Shown: positions 35,835 to 46,191, counted from the stretch's first letter. The stretch is DNA of 64,000 bases from an uncultured Shimia sp. (GCF_947498095.1 NZ_CANMJE010000002.1:62001-126000), one strand, 5' to 3'. Notes: generated from the letters alone by a model not told the origin. A program made the numbers and translations.

Positions 35835-36079
35835 GCCTGTCGATTACACTTGCCCTATTGTGGATGCTTGCCGCCAATATCCGCGCCATGTTTCCCAGTA
35901 AAGATTACTTGTGGCGCTTTGCCTATGGCATGATTGCGATTGGCGTGCCGATCCTGATCTATCTCTGGTGGGAGCACGGGATTTGGCTGGCGCTGGTGTT
36001 TTTCTTTGCCGGAGCGTGGATGATGCGCTGGCCTGTGCTTTATACATGGCGTTGGATCAAGGCGCGAATTGGGCGCTGA
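35831..36079 (+). CDS. DUF2484 family membrane protein, copy 2
   Basis: The 82-residue tandem paralogue of the preceding gene starts MSLSITLALLWMLAANI, with YLWWEHGIWLAL and a basic C-terminal tail. The shared WWEHG(I/M)W motif and equal length show duplication. The tail ends WRWIKARIGR, so the C-terminus is probably cytoplasmic. Confidence 0.85.
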   Translation: MSLSITLALLWMLAANIRAMFPSKDYLWRFAYGMIAIGVPILIYLWWEHGIWLALVFFFAGAWMMRWPVLYTWRWIKARIGR

Positions 36080-36136
36080 TCCCTTGCGTTTCGCCCAGCG
36101 GTGCCGCAAAACCGCCCGCAATCAAGGAGCGCAATC

Positions 36137-37060
36137 ATGACCCAGATGCCCCAAGTGCGCGGGAAACTGACAGAAAACCGGGAATTGGCCGATCTGACGT
36201 GGTTGCGTGTCGGCGGCCCTGCGGATTGGTTTTTTCAACCGGCGGATTTGGACGACCTTTGCACCTTTCTGAAAGCGCTTGATCCTTCTGTGCCGACCTT
36301 TCCGATGGGTGTCGGGTCAAACCTGATTGTGCGGGATGGCGGATTGCGCGCCGTGGTGATCCGCATGGGACGTGGTTTCAATAGCATCGAGGTCGAAGGC
36401 AATCGTGTGACGGTTGGCGTTGCCGCGCTGGATGCGCATGTGGCGCGCAAGGCGGCCCAGGCCGGTGTGGACCTGACCTTTTTGCGCACCATCCCCGGGG
36501 CGATTGGTGGCGCGGTACGTATGAACGCAGGGTGCTATGGCGCTTATGTGGCCGATGTCTTTGTCGAGGCACGTGCCGTAACCCGCGCGGGTGAGGTCGT
36601 GACGCTGACCGCAGACGATCTGAATTTCCAATATCGCCAGACCGACTTGCCCGAAGGTTGGGTGATTTTTGAAGCGACCTTCGAGGCCCCCAGCGGTGAC
36701 CCGCAAGAGCTGGCGGACCTCATGGAGGCGCAACTGGCCAAGCGCGATGCGACCCAACCCACCAAGGACCGCACTGCGGGCAGCACGTTCAGAAATCCGG
36801 CCGGATTTTCGTCAACAGGGCAGGCGGATGATGTGCACGATCTGAAAGCGTGGAAGCTGATTGATGACGCTGGCATGCGCGGCGCGCGCGTTGGTGGCGC
36901 CCAAATGAGCGAGAAGCATTCAAACTTTATGATCAACACCGGTGGCGCAACCGCCGCAGACCTCGAAAATCTTGGGGAAGACGTCAGAAAAAAGGTTTTC
37001 CAAAACAGCGGAATAGAGCTAGTATGGGAAATCAAGCGCATCGGTGAACCGAGCGCATAA
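36137..37060 (+). CDS. murB: UDP-N-acetylenolpyruvoylglucosamine reductase
   Basis: The 307-residue flavoprotein has a PCMH-type FAD domain ([41 protein letters not shown]) and the catalytic Ser in AGSTFRNP. It reduces UDP-GlcNAc-enolpyruvate to UDP-MurNAc. AAGGAG precedes the ATG at 36137. The compact C-domain matches type II MurB of alphaproteobacteria. Confidence 0.96.
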   Translation: MTQMPQVRGKLTENRELADLTWLRVGGPADWFFQPADLDDLCTFLKALDPSVPTFPMGVGSNLIVRDGGLRAVVIRMGRGFNSIEVEGNRVTVGVAALDAHVARKAAQAGVDLTFLRTIPGAIGGAVRMNAGCYGAYVADVFVEARAVTRAGEVVTLTADDLNFQYRQTDLPEGWVIFEATFEAPSGDPQELADLMEAQLAKRDATQPTKDRTAGSTFRNPAGFSSTGQADDVHDLKAWKLIDDAGMRGARVGGAQMSEKHSNFMINTGGATAADLENLGEDVRKKVFQNSGIELVWEIKRIGEPSA

Positions 37061-37104
37061 AATGTCACGGCCACAGGCAAAAGCGGCCGGACACCAATAA
37101 AACA

Positions 37105-37119
37105 GGACCAAAAAGGTCC
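37105..37119 (+). other. Small hairpin ahead of ddl
   Basis: GGACC-AAAAA-GGTCC lies in the 80-bp murB-ddl gap, about 7 bp before the GAGG that serves ddl. It could modulate ddl translation. Confidence 0.35.
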
Positions 37120-37140
37120 GGGACTTGAGGCACAGTGGGT

Positions 37141-38055
37141 ATGTCGAGCAGGACAAGCCCCAAAGTGGCGGTATTGATGGGCGGACCCTCGGCTGAGCGC
37201 GAGGTGTCGCTGGCGTCTGGGCGTGAATGCGCAACCGCGCTGCGGGAAGCAGGATATGACGTGATTGAGGTCGATGCCGGCCTTGATCTGGTTGCGCGCC
37301 TTTCTGATATCCAGCCTGACGTTTGTTTCAACGCCCTTCATGGTCGTTGGGGCGAAGATGGCTGTGTTCAGGGGCTGTTAGAGTGGCTGGGTATTCCCTA
37401 CACCCATTCCGGCGTGCTGGCTTCGGCGCTGGCCATGGACAAGCAGCGTTCAAAAGACGTGTATCGCGCCGCCGGATTGCCAGTGGTTGAAAGCGTTCTA
37501 GCGGGCCGTGAAGATGTTAAGGCGCGCCACGTAATGCCGCCACCCTATGTTGCAAAGCCAAACAACGAAGGCTCGTCCGTCGGGATTTACATCGTGCATG
37601 AAGCGGCCAATGGCCCACCGCAACTGTCGGATGACATGCCAGAGCAGGTGATGGTCGAGACCTATGCACCGGGGCGTGAGATGACGACCACCGTGATGGG
37701 CGACAGGGCCTTGGGTGTAACAGACATCATCACCGACGGTTGGTACGACTATGATGCCAAGTATAAAGAGGGCGGGTCGCGCCATGTGATCCCCGCGAAT
37801 GTTCCGCAAGAGATTACAGATGCCTGTTTGGACTATGCCCTGCGCGCGCATCAGACCTTGGGATGTCGCGGTGTCAGCCGGACTGATTTTCGTTGGGACG
37901 ACACGCGTGGGTTAGACGGGTTGATCCTTCTTGAGACCAATACGCAGCCGGGCATGACGCCCACCTCACTGGCGCCTGAGCAGGCCGCGCATCTGGGTAT
38001 TTCTTTCTCAGAGTTCTGCGCATGGATGGTGGAGGATGCCTCGTGCAACAGGTAA
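37141..38055 (+). CDS. ddl: D-alanine-D-alanine ligase
   Basis: The 304-residue ATP-grasp enzyme begins [16 protein letters not shown] (first D-Ala site), with [34 protein letters not shown] and [15 protein letters not shown]. It makes D-Ala-D-Ala for MurF. ATG 37141 or GTG 37135 (two codons earlier) could be the start; GAGG at 37126 suits either. It overlaps ftsQ by 13 bp. Confidence 0.96.
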   Translation: MSSRTSPKVAVLMGGPSAEREVSLASGRECATALREAGYDVIEVDAGLDLVARLSDIQPDVCFNALHGRWGEDGCVQGLLEWLGIPYTHSGVLASALAMDKQRSKDVYRAAGLPVVESVLAGREDVKARHVMPPPYVAKPNNEGSSVGIYIVHEAANGPPQLSDDMPEQVMVETYAPGREMTTTVMGDRALGVTDIITDGWYDYDAKYKEGGSRHVIPANVPQEITDACLDYALRAHQTLGCRGVSRTDFRWDDTRGLDGLILLETNTQPGMTPTSLAPEQAAHLGISFSEFCAWMVEDASCNR

Positions 38056-38921
38056 GCGCCGCCAAATGCGATCCTGCCCCTTCAAAGTGGGCGTGGCGGT
38101 ATCAGCGGTTGATGCTGACACCGCTGTTTCGATTGTTCCTGCGTGTGTTCTTGCCGTTTTTCATTGCCTTTGCCGCAGCAGGGGTCTGGCTGGCGGATCA
38201 GGACCGTCGCGATCACCTCGCGATGATGGTCAATGATCTGCGTACCAGCATCGAGACGCGCCCCGAGTTCATGGTCAATGTGATGGCAATCGATGGCGCC
38301 AGCATCGGGATTGCCGAAGACATTCGTGAGATTGTCCCGATCGACTTTCCCATCAGCTCGTTTGATCTGAGCCTTGGCCAGATTCAGGACCGGATCGCGG
38401 AATTGCCAGCAATTGCCGGCGTCACAGTGCGTATTCGCCCTGGTGGGATCATGCAGGTCACCGTGACCGAGCGTGATCCGGTCATTCTATGGCGCACCCG
38501 AGAGGGTCTGGAGTTGGTTGACGATCAGGGTTTCGTAGTGGCGCGGGCACGGACCCGGCAGTTGCACAAGGACATGCCGCTGATGGCCGGCGAAGGCGCA
38601 GAGGATCACGTGACCGAAGCGCTGGCGCTTTATACGGCGGCTGGTCCTTTGGCGCACCGCATGCGCGGCCTTGTCCGCATGGGCGAGCGGCGCTGGGACG
38701 TCGTACTGGATCGCGGGCAGCGCATCCTCTTGCCTGAAGCTGGGGCAGTACAGGCCTTAGAGCACGTCATCGCCCTTAGCCAAGCTCAGGACATGTTGGA
38801 TCGGGACATCGTCACCGTAGACATGCGGCTGGGCAACCGTCCGACCATCCGTATTTCGGACCGGGCCGTCGAAGAATGGTGGCGTATTCGCCAGATTGAA
38901 GTTGGAAAGACAGAAGAATGA
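38043..38921 (+). CDS. ftsQ: Cell division protein FtsQ
   Basis: The 292-residue bitopic protein has a short basic cytoplasmic tail, a transmembrane helix (about 35-55), a periplasmic POTRA domain ([20 protein letters not shown] region) and the beta domain. I chose the GTG at 38043 because GGAGG sits 8 bp upstream. The ATG at 38022 would add seven residues and lies further into ddl. FtsQ recruits FtsL/FtsB. ATGA links it to ftsA. Confidence 0.93.
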   Translation: MQQVSAAKCDPAPSKWAWRYQRLMLTPLFRLFLRVFLPFFIAFAAAGVWLADQDRRDHLAMMVNDLRTSIETRPEFMVNVMAIDGASIGIAEDIREIVPIDFPISSFDLSLGQIQDRIAELPAIAGVTVRIRPGGIMQVTVTERDPVILWRTREGLELVDDQGFVVARARTRQLHKDMPLMAGEGAEDHVTEALALYTAAGPLAHRMRGLVRMGERRWDVVLDRGQRILLPEAGAVQALEHVIALSQAQDMLDRDIVTVDMRLGNRPTIRISDRAVEEWWRIRQIEVGKTEE

Positions 38922-40252
38922 TCGAGCTATACGAATCCCAACGCGCCATGCGGAATATGCGCAAAGCAGCCATGCAACGCGGTGTTGTGGCGGTTTTGGA
39001 CGTTGGCAGTTCCAAGATTGCCTGCCTGGTACTGCGCTTTGATGGGTCAGAACGATTGGCCGAGGTTGAGGGCATCGGATCCATGGCGGGTCAGAGCGGC
39101 TTTCGCGTCATTGGCGCGGCGACCACACGGTCACGCGGGGTGAAGTTTGGCGAGATTGATGCCATGCAGGAAACCGAGCGTGCCATTCGTACGGCTCTGC
39201 AAGCGGCACAGAAAATGGCCAACATCCGCGTTGACCATGTGATTGCCTGTTTCTCAGGTGCCGAGCCGCGCTCGTATGGATTGGCGGGGCAGATCGACCT
39301 TGAAGGCCATATCGTTACCGAGCAAGAGGTTGCGCGCGCGCTGTCAGCTTGTGATGTGCCGGACTACGGCACAGGACGCGAAGTGCTTCATGCGCAGCCG
39401 GTGAACTTTGCGCTCGACAATCGTTCGGGTCTTGCGGATCCACGCGGGCAGATGGGTCAGCAATTGGCGACGGATATGCATATGCTGACGGTCGACGCGA
39501 CTGCGGTTCAGAACCTGGCGCAATGTGTAAAGCGATGTGATCTGGAATTGGCAGGCATTGCGTCTTCGGCTTATGTCTCGGGTCTCTCGGCAATGGTCGA
39601 GGATGAGCAGGAACTGGGTGCAGCCTGTATCGATATGGGAGGTGGATCAACCAGCCTGTCGATCTTTATGAAGAAACACATGATCTATGCAGACTCGGTG
39701 CGTATGGGGGGCGATCACGTCACCAGCGACATTTCAATGGGGCTGCAGGTGCCTGCGGCTACGGCCGAGCGGATCAAGACCTTTTACGGTGGCGTCCACG
39801 CGACCGGCATGGATGACCGCGAGATGATCCAGTTGTCTGGTGAAACCGGTGATTGGGAGCATGACAGCCGTAAGGTTAGCCGTGCAGAGTTGATTGGAAT
39901 CATGCGGCCGCGGGTCGAAGAAATCCTTGAAGAGGTGCGGGCGCGTCTGGATGCTGCCGGATTTGAGTGCCTGCCAAGTCAGCAGATCGTGCTGACCGGT
40001 GGTGGCAGCCAGATTCCGGGCCTTGATGGTCTTGCCTCAAAAATTCTTGGGCAACAAGTGCGCCTTGGTCGCCCGATGCGGGTACATGGCCTGCCGCAAG
40101 CCGCGGCTGGACCCAGCTTTGCCGGCGCCGTTGGGATGTGTCTGTTTGCAACCCACCCACAGGATGAATGGTGGGATTTCGATTTGCCAGTCGAGCGCTA
40201 CCCCTCAAGGTCGCTGCGCAAGGCGGTGAAGTGGTTCAAGGACAATTGGTAA
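38918..40252 (+). CDS. ftsA: Cell division protein FtsA
   Basis: The 444-residue actin-fold ATPase has the phosphate-1 motif VLDVGSSKIACLVLR, CIDMGGGSTSLSIF (phosphate 2), and VLTGGGSQIPGLDGLA (adenosine). The C-terminal amphipathic helix SLRKAVKWFKDNW anchors it to the membrane. FtsA tethers FtsZ polymers. A 354-bp gap separates it from ftsZ. Confidence 0.97.
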   Translation: MIELYESQRAMRNMRKAAMQRGVVAVLDVGSSKIACLVLRFDGSERLAEVEGIGSMAGQSGFRVIGAATTRSRGVKFGEIDAMQETERAIRTALQAAQKMANIRVDHVIACFSGAEPRSYGLAGQIDLEGHIVTEQEVARALSACDVPDYGTGREVLHAQPVNFALDNRSGLADPRGQMGQQLATDMHMLTVDATAVQNLAQCVKRCDLELAGIASSAYVSGLSAMVEDEQELGAACIDMGGGSTSLSIFMKKHMIYADSVRMGGDHVTSDISMGLQVPAATAERIKTFYGGVHATGMDDREMIQLSGETGDWEHDSRKVSRAELIGIMRPRVEEILEEVRARLDAAGFECLPSQQIVLTGGGSQIPGLDGLASKILGQQVRLGRPMRVHGLPQAAAGPSFAGAVGMCLFATHPQDEWWDFDLPVERYPSRSLRKAVKWFKDNW

Positions 40253-40606
40253 GCAAGGTTTCGGCGGATTTGGGGGTGACGTCTTAGGGGATTTATCCTA
40301 AAGTTATCCACAGCCGCCGTGAACAGGCGGACCAGTCAGGCCGAGCAGTGGTCTCTGGAAAGACAAATCGATTCCTCACGGGCTTTGCGCGTGGGGCTTT
40401 TGGTGTTGTTGTGGCCGCCCCTATAACGACCCACTTTATCTGCACTCTTCGGCGAAATGCTGCGAATTGTGACCGAAATTTGTCTATATATCGTTGTCAT
40501 ATGTGCTTTTTTTCGTGACGATTCAAAGAGCCTCGGTTAATAATGGGGGTAATTGGCAGTAAATGCGCTCGCACAAGTGGGCCGAAAAAATAGACAGGCG
40601 GATATT
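40253..40606 (+). promoter_or_regulatory. ftsA-ftsZ intergenic control region
   Basis: The 354-bp gap has no gene. It contains a consensus DnaA box at 40304-40312, two GANTC (CcrM methylation) sites at 40370-40374 and 40520-40524, and an AT-rich stretch with TATATATC near 40485. These features are consistent with a cell-cycle-regulated ftsZ promoter. I could not define one -35/-10 pair. Confidence 0.55.
40304..40312 (+). promoter_or_regulatory. DnaA box (TTATCCACA)
   Basis: Exact match to the high-affinity E. coli DnaA box. It is 295 bp upstream of the ftsZ ATG. In Caulobacter ftsZ belongs to the DnaA regulon, so a regulatory role is plausible. Confidence 0.55.
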
Positions 40607-42229
40607 ATGACTCTGAATCTGACGATGCCCGAGCAGGCTGATCTGAAGCCCCGTATCTCGGTTTTTGGTGTAGGTGGTGCGGGTGGCAACGCCGTGAACA
40701 ACATGATCGACAAATCGCTGGAAGGCGTTGATTTTGTCGTCGCGAACACGGATGCGCAGGCGCTTCAGCAAAGCAAATCAAAGAGCCGCATTCAGCTGGG
40801 TGTGAAAGTCACCGAAGGTCTGGGTGCAGGCGCGCGGGCAACCGTTGGTGCAGCAGCAGCCGAAGAAAGCATCGAGCAGATCGTTGACCAACTGGCGGGC
40901 GCGCACATGTGCTTTATTACCGCTGGTATGGGCGGTGGCACCGGAACGGGTGCTGCGCCGATCATCGCGCAGGCCGCCCGCGAACTGGGTGTTCTGACAG
41001 TTGGTGTTGTGACCAAGCCCTTCCAGTTCGAAGGCGCCAAGCGTATGCGGCAGGCCGAAGACGGGGTTGAGGCCCTGCAAAAGGTAGTCGACACGCTGAT
41101 CATTATTCCGAACCAGAACCTGTTCCGTCTGGCGACCGAGAAGACCACGTTCACCGAAGCGTTCTCGATGGCAGACGATGTTCTGTACCAGGGTGTTAAA
41201 GGTGTAACCGACCTGATGGTGCGTCCGGGCTTGATCAACCTCGACTTTGCCGATGTTCGCGCCGTGATGGACGAAATGGGCAAGGCGATGATGGGCACCG
41301 GCGAAGCGACCGGCGAAGATCGCGCGATCCAAGCCGCCGAGAAAGCAATTGCCAACCCGCTTCTGGACGAAATCAGCCTGCGTGGCGCCAAGGGTGTGCT
41401 AATCAACATCACCGGTGGCCACGATCTGACGCTGTTCGAACTGGACGAAGCCGCGAACCGCATCCGCGAAGAGGTGGATCCGGACGCCAATATCATTGTC
41501 GGCTCGACGCTGGACGAGGGCATCGAGGGCGGCATGCGTGTTTCGGTTGTTGCCACGGGTATCGACGCGGCAGAAGTTCAGGCCGATATTCCGGTTCGTC
41601 GCCCGATGCGCGCACCGCTTGAGCCTCATGTTCTGAAGGACCCTGAAGTCGAAGCTCCGGCAGAGGCTGTTGTGGCCGAGGTCGAAGAAACTCCGGCAGT
41701 CGCGCAGAGCAATGGAACCGAACCCAGCTTGTTTGGTGAGTTGGACGCAGAACGTGTCGCGGCCGAAGAGCAAATGGAAGACATCTTTGAAGCGCCACAA
41801 GTGGCCGCCGAAGACGAGCTTCCCGCGCCGATTTATGAGGCCCAGCCAAAAGTGGCCCCCTTTGCGCCTCAACCCGAAGCTTACTATGAAGAAGATGAGC
41901 TCGAGGGATATGTCGCGCCCAAAGCAGCGCCACTTGGTACACCGTCACCAGACGTTCTGCAGCGCCTGAAGGCTGCCGCAGACAAGGCCCCGTCGGCACA
42001 GCCACGTATGGCGGATCCTGCGCCGCAAGCCGCGGATGATGGCAAACGTGGTGGTTTTGGTCTGAACTCGCTGATTGGTCGCATGACCGGTCACGGTGAA
42101 GCGCCACGTCCCGCTCAGCCACAAATGCGCCAGCAGCCGACTGTTCAAGCCGCCCAACCAGAGGCAGAAATGGACGAAGAACAGGATCGGATCGAGATTC
42201 CGGCCTTCTTGCGGCGCCAAGCAAACTAA
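40607..42229 (+). CDS. ftsZ: Cell division GTPase FtsZ
   Basis: The 540-residue tubulin homologue has [14 protein letters not shown] near 20-33, the tubulin signature GGGTGTG at 109-115, [22 protein letters not shown], and the T7-loop region. A long acidic, Pro/Glu-rich linker (about 330-510) follows, with the C-terminal peptide [14 protein letters not shown] that binds FtsA. The long linker is usual in alphaproteobacteria. The start at 40607 ([10 protein letters not shown]) has AGGCGG upstream. Confidence 0.98.
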   Translation: MTLNLTMPEQADLKPRISVFGVGGAGGNAVNNMIDKSLEGVDFVVANTDAQALQQSKSKSRIQLGVKVTEGLGAGARATVGAAAAEESIEQIVDQLAGAHMCFITAGMGGGTGTGAAPIIAQAARELGVLTVGVVTKPFQFEGAKRMRQAEDGVEALQKVVDTLIIIPNQNLFRLATEKTTFTEAFSMADDVLYQGVKGVTDLMVRPGLINLDFADVRAVMDEMGKAMMGTGEATGEDRAIQAAEKAIANPLLDEISLRGAKGVLINITGGHDLTLFELDEAANRIREEVDPDANIIVGSTLDEGIEGGMRVSVVATGIDAAEVQADIPVRRPMRAPLEPHVLKDPEVEAPAEAVVAEVEETPAVAQSNGTEPSLFGELDAERVAAEEQMEDIFEAPQVAAEDELPAPIYEAQPKVAPFAPQPEAYYEEDELEGYVAPKAAPLGTPSPDVLQRLKAAADKAPSAQPRMADPAPQAADDGKRGGFGLNSLIGRMTGHGEAPRPAQPQMRQQPTVQAAQPEAEMDEEQDRIEIPAFLRRQAN

Positions 42230-42232
42230 AAA

Positions 42233-42250
42233 TTGTAACATATGTTACAA
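42233..42250. promoter_or_regulatory. 18-bp perfect palindrome after ftsZ
   Basis: TTGTAACATATGTTACAA begins 3 bp after the ftsZ stop, upstream of the terminator hairpin. It may be an operator or extra mRNA 3' structure. Confidence 0.4.
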
Positions 42251-42256
42251 AAACGA

Positions 42257-42286
42257 GGCCGCCCGCGAGGCGGCCTTTTTCTTTTT
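42257..42286 (+). terminator. Rho-independent terminator of ftsZ
   Basis: GGCCGCC-CGCGA-GGCGGCC forms a 7-bp GC stem, followed by TTTTTCTTTTT. This is a strong classical terminator, so lpxC needs its own promoter in 42287-42442. Confidence 0.93.
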
Positions 42287-42442
42287 ATATCATGTAGTTA
42301 AGTGAATTTTGGCGAGGTTTTGCCTATGCGTGTCACAGAGGTTTCACACGGTAGCATTGTTTGAGTTGAGATAGCTCGGACACTCCATTACCTCCAAGGT
42401 GCGGCAAGGCATGGGGACCTACCGCGCTACTTGAGGTGCAAC

Positions 42443-43363
42443 GTGCAGAACACAGTAAGACAACCTGTTCAATTCACCGGCGTCGGCCTGCATTCAGGCG
42501 AGACGGTGCGCATGACCATTCAGCCAGCGTCGGCTGACTACGGGATCTGGTTCCGTCGTACTGACGTATTGCTGGGGGATGCGATCATTCCGGCGCGCTG
42601 GGATGTTGTTGAGCAAACTGCACTGTGCACACGTATTGTGAACCGTTCTGGTGTCTCGGTCTCGACGATCGAACACATCATGGCCGCTTTGGCCGGAACC
42701 GGTGTCAACAATGCCCTGATTGAGATTGACGGCCCCGAAGTGCCGATCCTGGATGGCAGCTCGGCAGAGTTTGTCCGCGCCATTCTGGAGGCTGGCCTTG
42801 TGGCACAGCACGAACGTGTTCGCGCGATTCAGATTTTGAAGCCGGTAACCGTGCGCCGAGACGAAGCAACAGCCACGTTGGCCCCAGCTGATGGCTTACG
42901 GATCGATTTCCACATCAACTTTGATGATGAGGCGATCGGAGTACAGGACAAGTCGTTGACTATGTCGAATGGCACATTTGTTCGCGAACTCTGTGACAGC
43001 CGCACATTCTGCCGCAAGGCCGATGTTGATGACATGCTCGCCAATGGTTTGGCGTTGGGTGGCACGCTGGACAATGCCGTTGTTGTCGATGGCGAAGAGG
43101 TATTGAGCCCCGGTGGACTACGTCACGAAGACGAAGCTGTTCGTCACAAGATGTTGGATGCTCTTGGTGATCTCTATCTTGCCGGGTCGCCGATCCTGGG
43201 CCGTTACACAGGGGTTCGTGCGGGCCACGCACTGACCAACGAATTGTTGCGCAAACTGTTCATGACACCCGGTGCCTTTCGCATCGTGGAGTGTGATGCC
43301 TCGACCGCGGCGCGCTTGCCCGGTGTCGGCGTGCATTTGGCGGAAATCCCAGCGGTCGCCTAA
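42443..43363 (+). CDS. lpxC: UDP-3-O-acyl-GlcNAc deacetylase
   Basis: The 306-residue zinc deacetylase of lipid A synthesis has FTGVGLHSGE at the start, STIEHIMAAL (zinc His), and the second zinc site in the HKMLDALGDL region with catalytic His later (VRAGHALTN). The start is GTG at 42443, with GAGG 6 bp upstream, giving the standard LpxC N-terminus. A TTG four codons earlier is less likely. Confidence 0.96.
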   Translation: MQNTVRQPVQFTGVGLHSGETVRMTIQPASADYGIWFRRTDVLLGDAIIPARWDVVEQTALCTRIVNRSGVSVSTIEHIMAALAGTGVNNALIEIDGPEVPILDGSSAEFVRAILEAGLVAQHERVRAIQILKPVTVRRDEATATLAPADGLRIDFHINFDDEAIGVQDKSLTMSNGTFVRELCDSRTFCRKADVDDMLANGLALGGTLDNAVVVDGEEVLSPGGLRHEDEAVRHKMLDALGDLYLAGSPILGRYTGVRAGHALTNELLRKLFMTPGAFRIVECDASTAARLPGVGVHLAEIPAVA

Positions 43364-43411
43364 CAGCCAAACCGCTGGATTGCACACCAAATACAATGCA
43401 AAGTCCAATCT

Positions 43412-43449
43412 AACGCAGCCACGGCAACGTAGGCCGCGTTATTTATTTC
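43412..43449 (+). terminator. Probable terminator after lpxC
   Basis: AACGCAGCC (43412-43420) pairs with GGCCGCGTT (43432-43440) with one mismatch, then ATTTATTTCT. The U-tract is interrupted, so strength is uncertain. Confidence 0.5.
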
Positions 43450-43583
43450 TATGTCATGGCCAGCATCCGGCACATTAGATGGTGGAAAACCAACCAAAGA
43501 CGTTTTGCACCGCAATTTTCTGTGCTAACAGCTTGGGGAAGGGCAGGGATCGCCTGCCGTTTCGGAATATGAGGTTGTGCAGC

Positions 43584-44444
43584 ATGTCAGCAGGCATCGG
43601 CTCGCGTGTGAAAATGCTAACGGCGGTTTTGGCTGTCGCTCTTGTGGCGGCCTGCGGGGACAAGAGCTCGGCGGACAAGGTGCGCCGCGGTGAAATCCCA
43701 ATGGAAGGGTTCACGGCGGAACAGATCTTTGAGCGCGGTGAATATGAACTCACGCGCAACAGAGGCGAAGATGCTGCGTTTTTCTTTTCCGAAGTTGAAC
43801 GGCTGTACCCCTATGCAGAGATCACTAAGCGTGCGCTCATCATGCAGGCCTATTCCTTCCACAGCGACAAGCTCTATGAGGAAAGCCGGAGTGCGGCACA
43901 GCGCTATATCGACTTCTACCCGGCGGACGACGATGCCGCCTATGCGCAGTATCTTTTGGCACTCAGCTATTATGACCAGATCGATGATGTGGGGCGGGAT
44001 CAGGGTCTGACTTTCAAGGCGCTGCAGGAACTGCGCACCGTGATCGAAACCTATCCTGACAGCGAATATGCCAACTCGTCCAAACTGAAGTTTGACCTCG
44101 CGTTTGACCATCTGGCCTCGAAAGAGATGGAAGTTGGACGTTACTATCTGCGGCGCGAGCACTTTACCGCAGCGATCCGTCGTTTCCGCGTTGTTGTTGA
44201 GGACTTCCAGACCACCACGCAAACACCGGAAGCCTTGCACCGCTTGGTCGAAGCCTACTTGTCGCTTGGCCTATATGCCGAGGCGCAAACGGCGGGCGCG
44301 ATTTTGGGGCATAACTTCCAGTCGTCGGAGTGGTATGAAGACAGCTATGGTCTCTTGACCAGCAAGGGTCTCTTTCCGAAAGAAGAAGGTGAAAGCTGGC
44401 TGAGCGATGTTTATCGCCAGACGCTTAAAGGGGCATGGCTCTGA
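43584..44444 (+). CDS. bamD: Outer membrane assembly lipoprotein BamD
   Basis: The 286-residue protein has a lipoprotein signal with lipobox VAAC (C24), then five TPR-like repeats (YELTRNRGEDAAFFFSEVERLYPYAEI and following). BamD with BamA inserts outer-membrane barrels. The start at 43584 has GAGG 9 bp upstream and gives a correctly sized signal peptide. It lies between lpxC and recN, the usual alphaproteobacterial order. Confidence 0.93.
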   Translation: MSAGIGSRVKMLTAVLAVALVAACGDKSSADKVRRGEIPMEGFTAEQIFERGEYELTRNRGEDAAFFFSEVERLYPYAEITKRALIMQAYSFHSDKLYEESRSAAQRYIDFYPADDDAAYAQYLLALSYYDQIDDVGRDQGLTFKALQELRTVIETYPDSEYANSSKLKFDLAFDHLASKEMEVGRYYLRREHFTAAIRRFRVVVEDFQTTTQTPEALHRLVEAYLSLGLYAEAQTAGAILGHNFQSSEWYEDSYGLLTSKGLFPKEEGESWLSDVYRQTLKGAWL

Positions 44445-44471
44445 TCCGAATGCATCCGTCAAGGAGCAGAC

Positions 44472-46118
44472 ATGCTGCGGTCACTTGATATTCGGGATAT
44501 GTTGATCATCGACCGGCTGGAGCTTGGGTTTCAGCCGGGGCTGAACGTACTGACCGGCGAGACCGGAGCCGGGAAATCTATTCTATTGGACTCGCTTGGA
44601 TTTGTGCTTGGGTGGCGCGGTCGGGCAGAGCTGGTGCGGCAAGGGGCCGATCAGGGCGAAGTCACGGCCGTTTTCGATCTGCCAGGCGAGCACGCGGCAC
44701 ATGCGATACTAGACGAAGCAGGATTGCCCGGTGGTGAAGAGCTGATCCTGCGGCGCGTGAATGCGCGCGATGGGCGCAAGACGGCTTGGGTCAATGATCG
44801 CCGGTGTTCGGGCGAAGTATTGCGGGCCTTGTCCGAGACTTTGGTGGAATTGCATGGGCAGCACGATGATCGCGGTCTTCTGAACCCGCGTGGGCACCGC
44901 CATTTGTTGGACGAATTTGGTGGGTTGGAACCACAGCGCGCCATAACGCGGGCCTGCTGGTCAGCGCTGAATGCTGCCCAAAAGGCATTGGACACAGCGC
45001 GCGCCGAGGTCGAGGCCGTGCGCGCCGAAGAGGATTTCCTGCGTCACGCCGTTCAGGAATTGAATGATCTTGATCCACAACCCGGTGAAGAAGCAGACCT
45101 CGACACGCGCCGTCGTATGATGCAGGGCGCTGAGAGGGTGCGCGAAAGCGTGGGGCGAGCGCATGGTGCCTTGGGCTCGGACGGGGCGGAAGGGGCGATC
45201 GGGGACGCGTTACGCTGGCTTGAAGAGTCGGTTGAGGGCACCGCTGGACACCTTGAGGCGCCTCTGGCCGCTCTGGAACGAGCCTTGTCAGAGTTGGGCG
45301 AGGCCGTGGATGGCGTTGAGCGTTGTCTTGAGGTTCTGGATTTCAATCCGCTGGATCTTGAACAGGTGGAAGAGCGGCTGTTCGCCATTCGCGCGCTGGC
45401 CCGCAAACACGGGGTCATACCGGACGAACTGGCTGTTTTTGCAGGGGAATTGCGCAGCAAACTTTCTGCGCTGGATGCTGGGTCCGAGGCATTGTCTGGT
45501 CTTGAAACCGATGTTACGCAGGCGACAGCCGCCTATGAAAAGTCTGCAGAGGCGTTGACAAAAGCCCGTCGCGCTTCGGCCAAGAAACTGGACGCCGCCG
45601 TGACCAAGGAACTTGCTCCGCTTAAGATGGAGCGGGCTGTGTTCAGCACGGACATCACAGAGGCCGATCCGGGTCCGGATGGCTGTGATCTTGTCGCCTT
45701 TACCGTGGCGACCAACCCCGGTGCGCCGTCAGGTCCATTGGCCAAGATTGCATCTGGCGGCGAACTCAGCCGATTTCTCTTGGCGCTCAAAGTGTGTCTG
45801 GCCGGAGATGCCAGCGGCGTGACCATGATTTTTGATGAAATTGACCGCGGCGTCGGGGGCGCGACGGCGGATGCGGTGGGTCGCAGATTGGCAGCCTTGG
45901 CAGGTGATGGACAGGTGTTGGTGGTCACGCATTCGCCTCAGGTTGCGGCATTGGGCGGATACCATTGGCGTGTCGAGAAACGGGTTGTCGCAAACCAGAC
46001 GTTGTCCAGCGTTGTGCCGCTGGACACCTCGGACCGTGTCGATGAAATCGCCCGGATGTTGTCTGGCGATACGATTACCGACGAAGCCCGCGCCGCCGCG
46101 CGCTCACTTTTGGGTTAA
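44472..46118 (+). CDS. recN: DNA repair protein RecN
   Basis: The 548-residue SMC-like ATPase has Walker A GETGAGKS (about 31-38), a central coiled coil (about 155-390), the ABC signature ASGGELSRFLLALK and Walker B MIFDEIDRGVGG. It acts in double-strand-break repair. AAGGAG precedes the ATG. Confidence 0.97.
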   Translation: MLRSLDIRDMLIIDRLELGFQPGLNVLTGETGAGKSILLDSLGFVLGWRGRAELVRQGADQGEVTAVFDLPGEHAAHAILDEAGLPGGEELILRRVNARDGRKTAWVNDRRCSGEVLRALSETLVELHGQHDDRGLLNPRGHRHLLDEFGGLEPQRAITRACWSALNAAQKALDTARAEVEAVRAEEDFLRHAVQELNDLDPQPGEEADLDTRRRMMQGAERVRESVGRAHGALGSDGAEGAIGDALRWLEESVEGTAGHLEAPLAALERALSELGEAVDGVERCLEVLDFNPLDLEQVEERLFAIRALARKHGVIPDELAVFAGELRSKLSALDAGSEALSGLETDVTQATAAYEKSAEALTKARRASAKKLDAAVTKELAPLKMERAVFSTDITEADPGPDGCDLVAFTVATNPGAPSGPLAKIASGGELSRFLLALKVCLAGDASGVTMIFDEIDRGVGGATADAVGRRLAALAGDGQVLVVTHSPQVAALGGYHWRVEKRVVANQTLSSVVPLDTSDRVDEIARMLSGDTITDEARAAARSLLG

Positions 46119-46191
46119 ACTCCGGCTAAGCCTTTGCCTTGACGAGAAAAACGGCGTAGAGCTTATCTAAGCAACCATTTCTGGCGACGTC

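Noticed and set aside
40537-40553. CtrA site (TTAA-N7-TTAA) before ftsZ
   Set aside because: TTAA at 40537 is followed by a second half only at the wrong spacing and with mismatches.
42233-42250. PpsR/CrtJ-type TGT-N12-ACA site
   Set aside because: The spacing between TGT and ACA is 10, not 12, and no photosynthesis gene is near.
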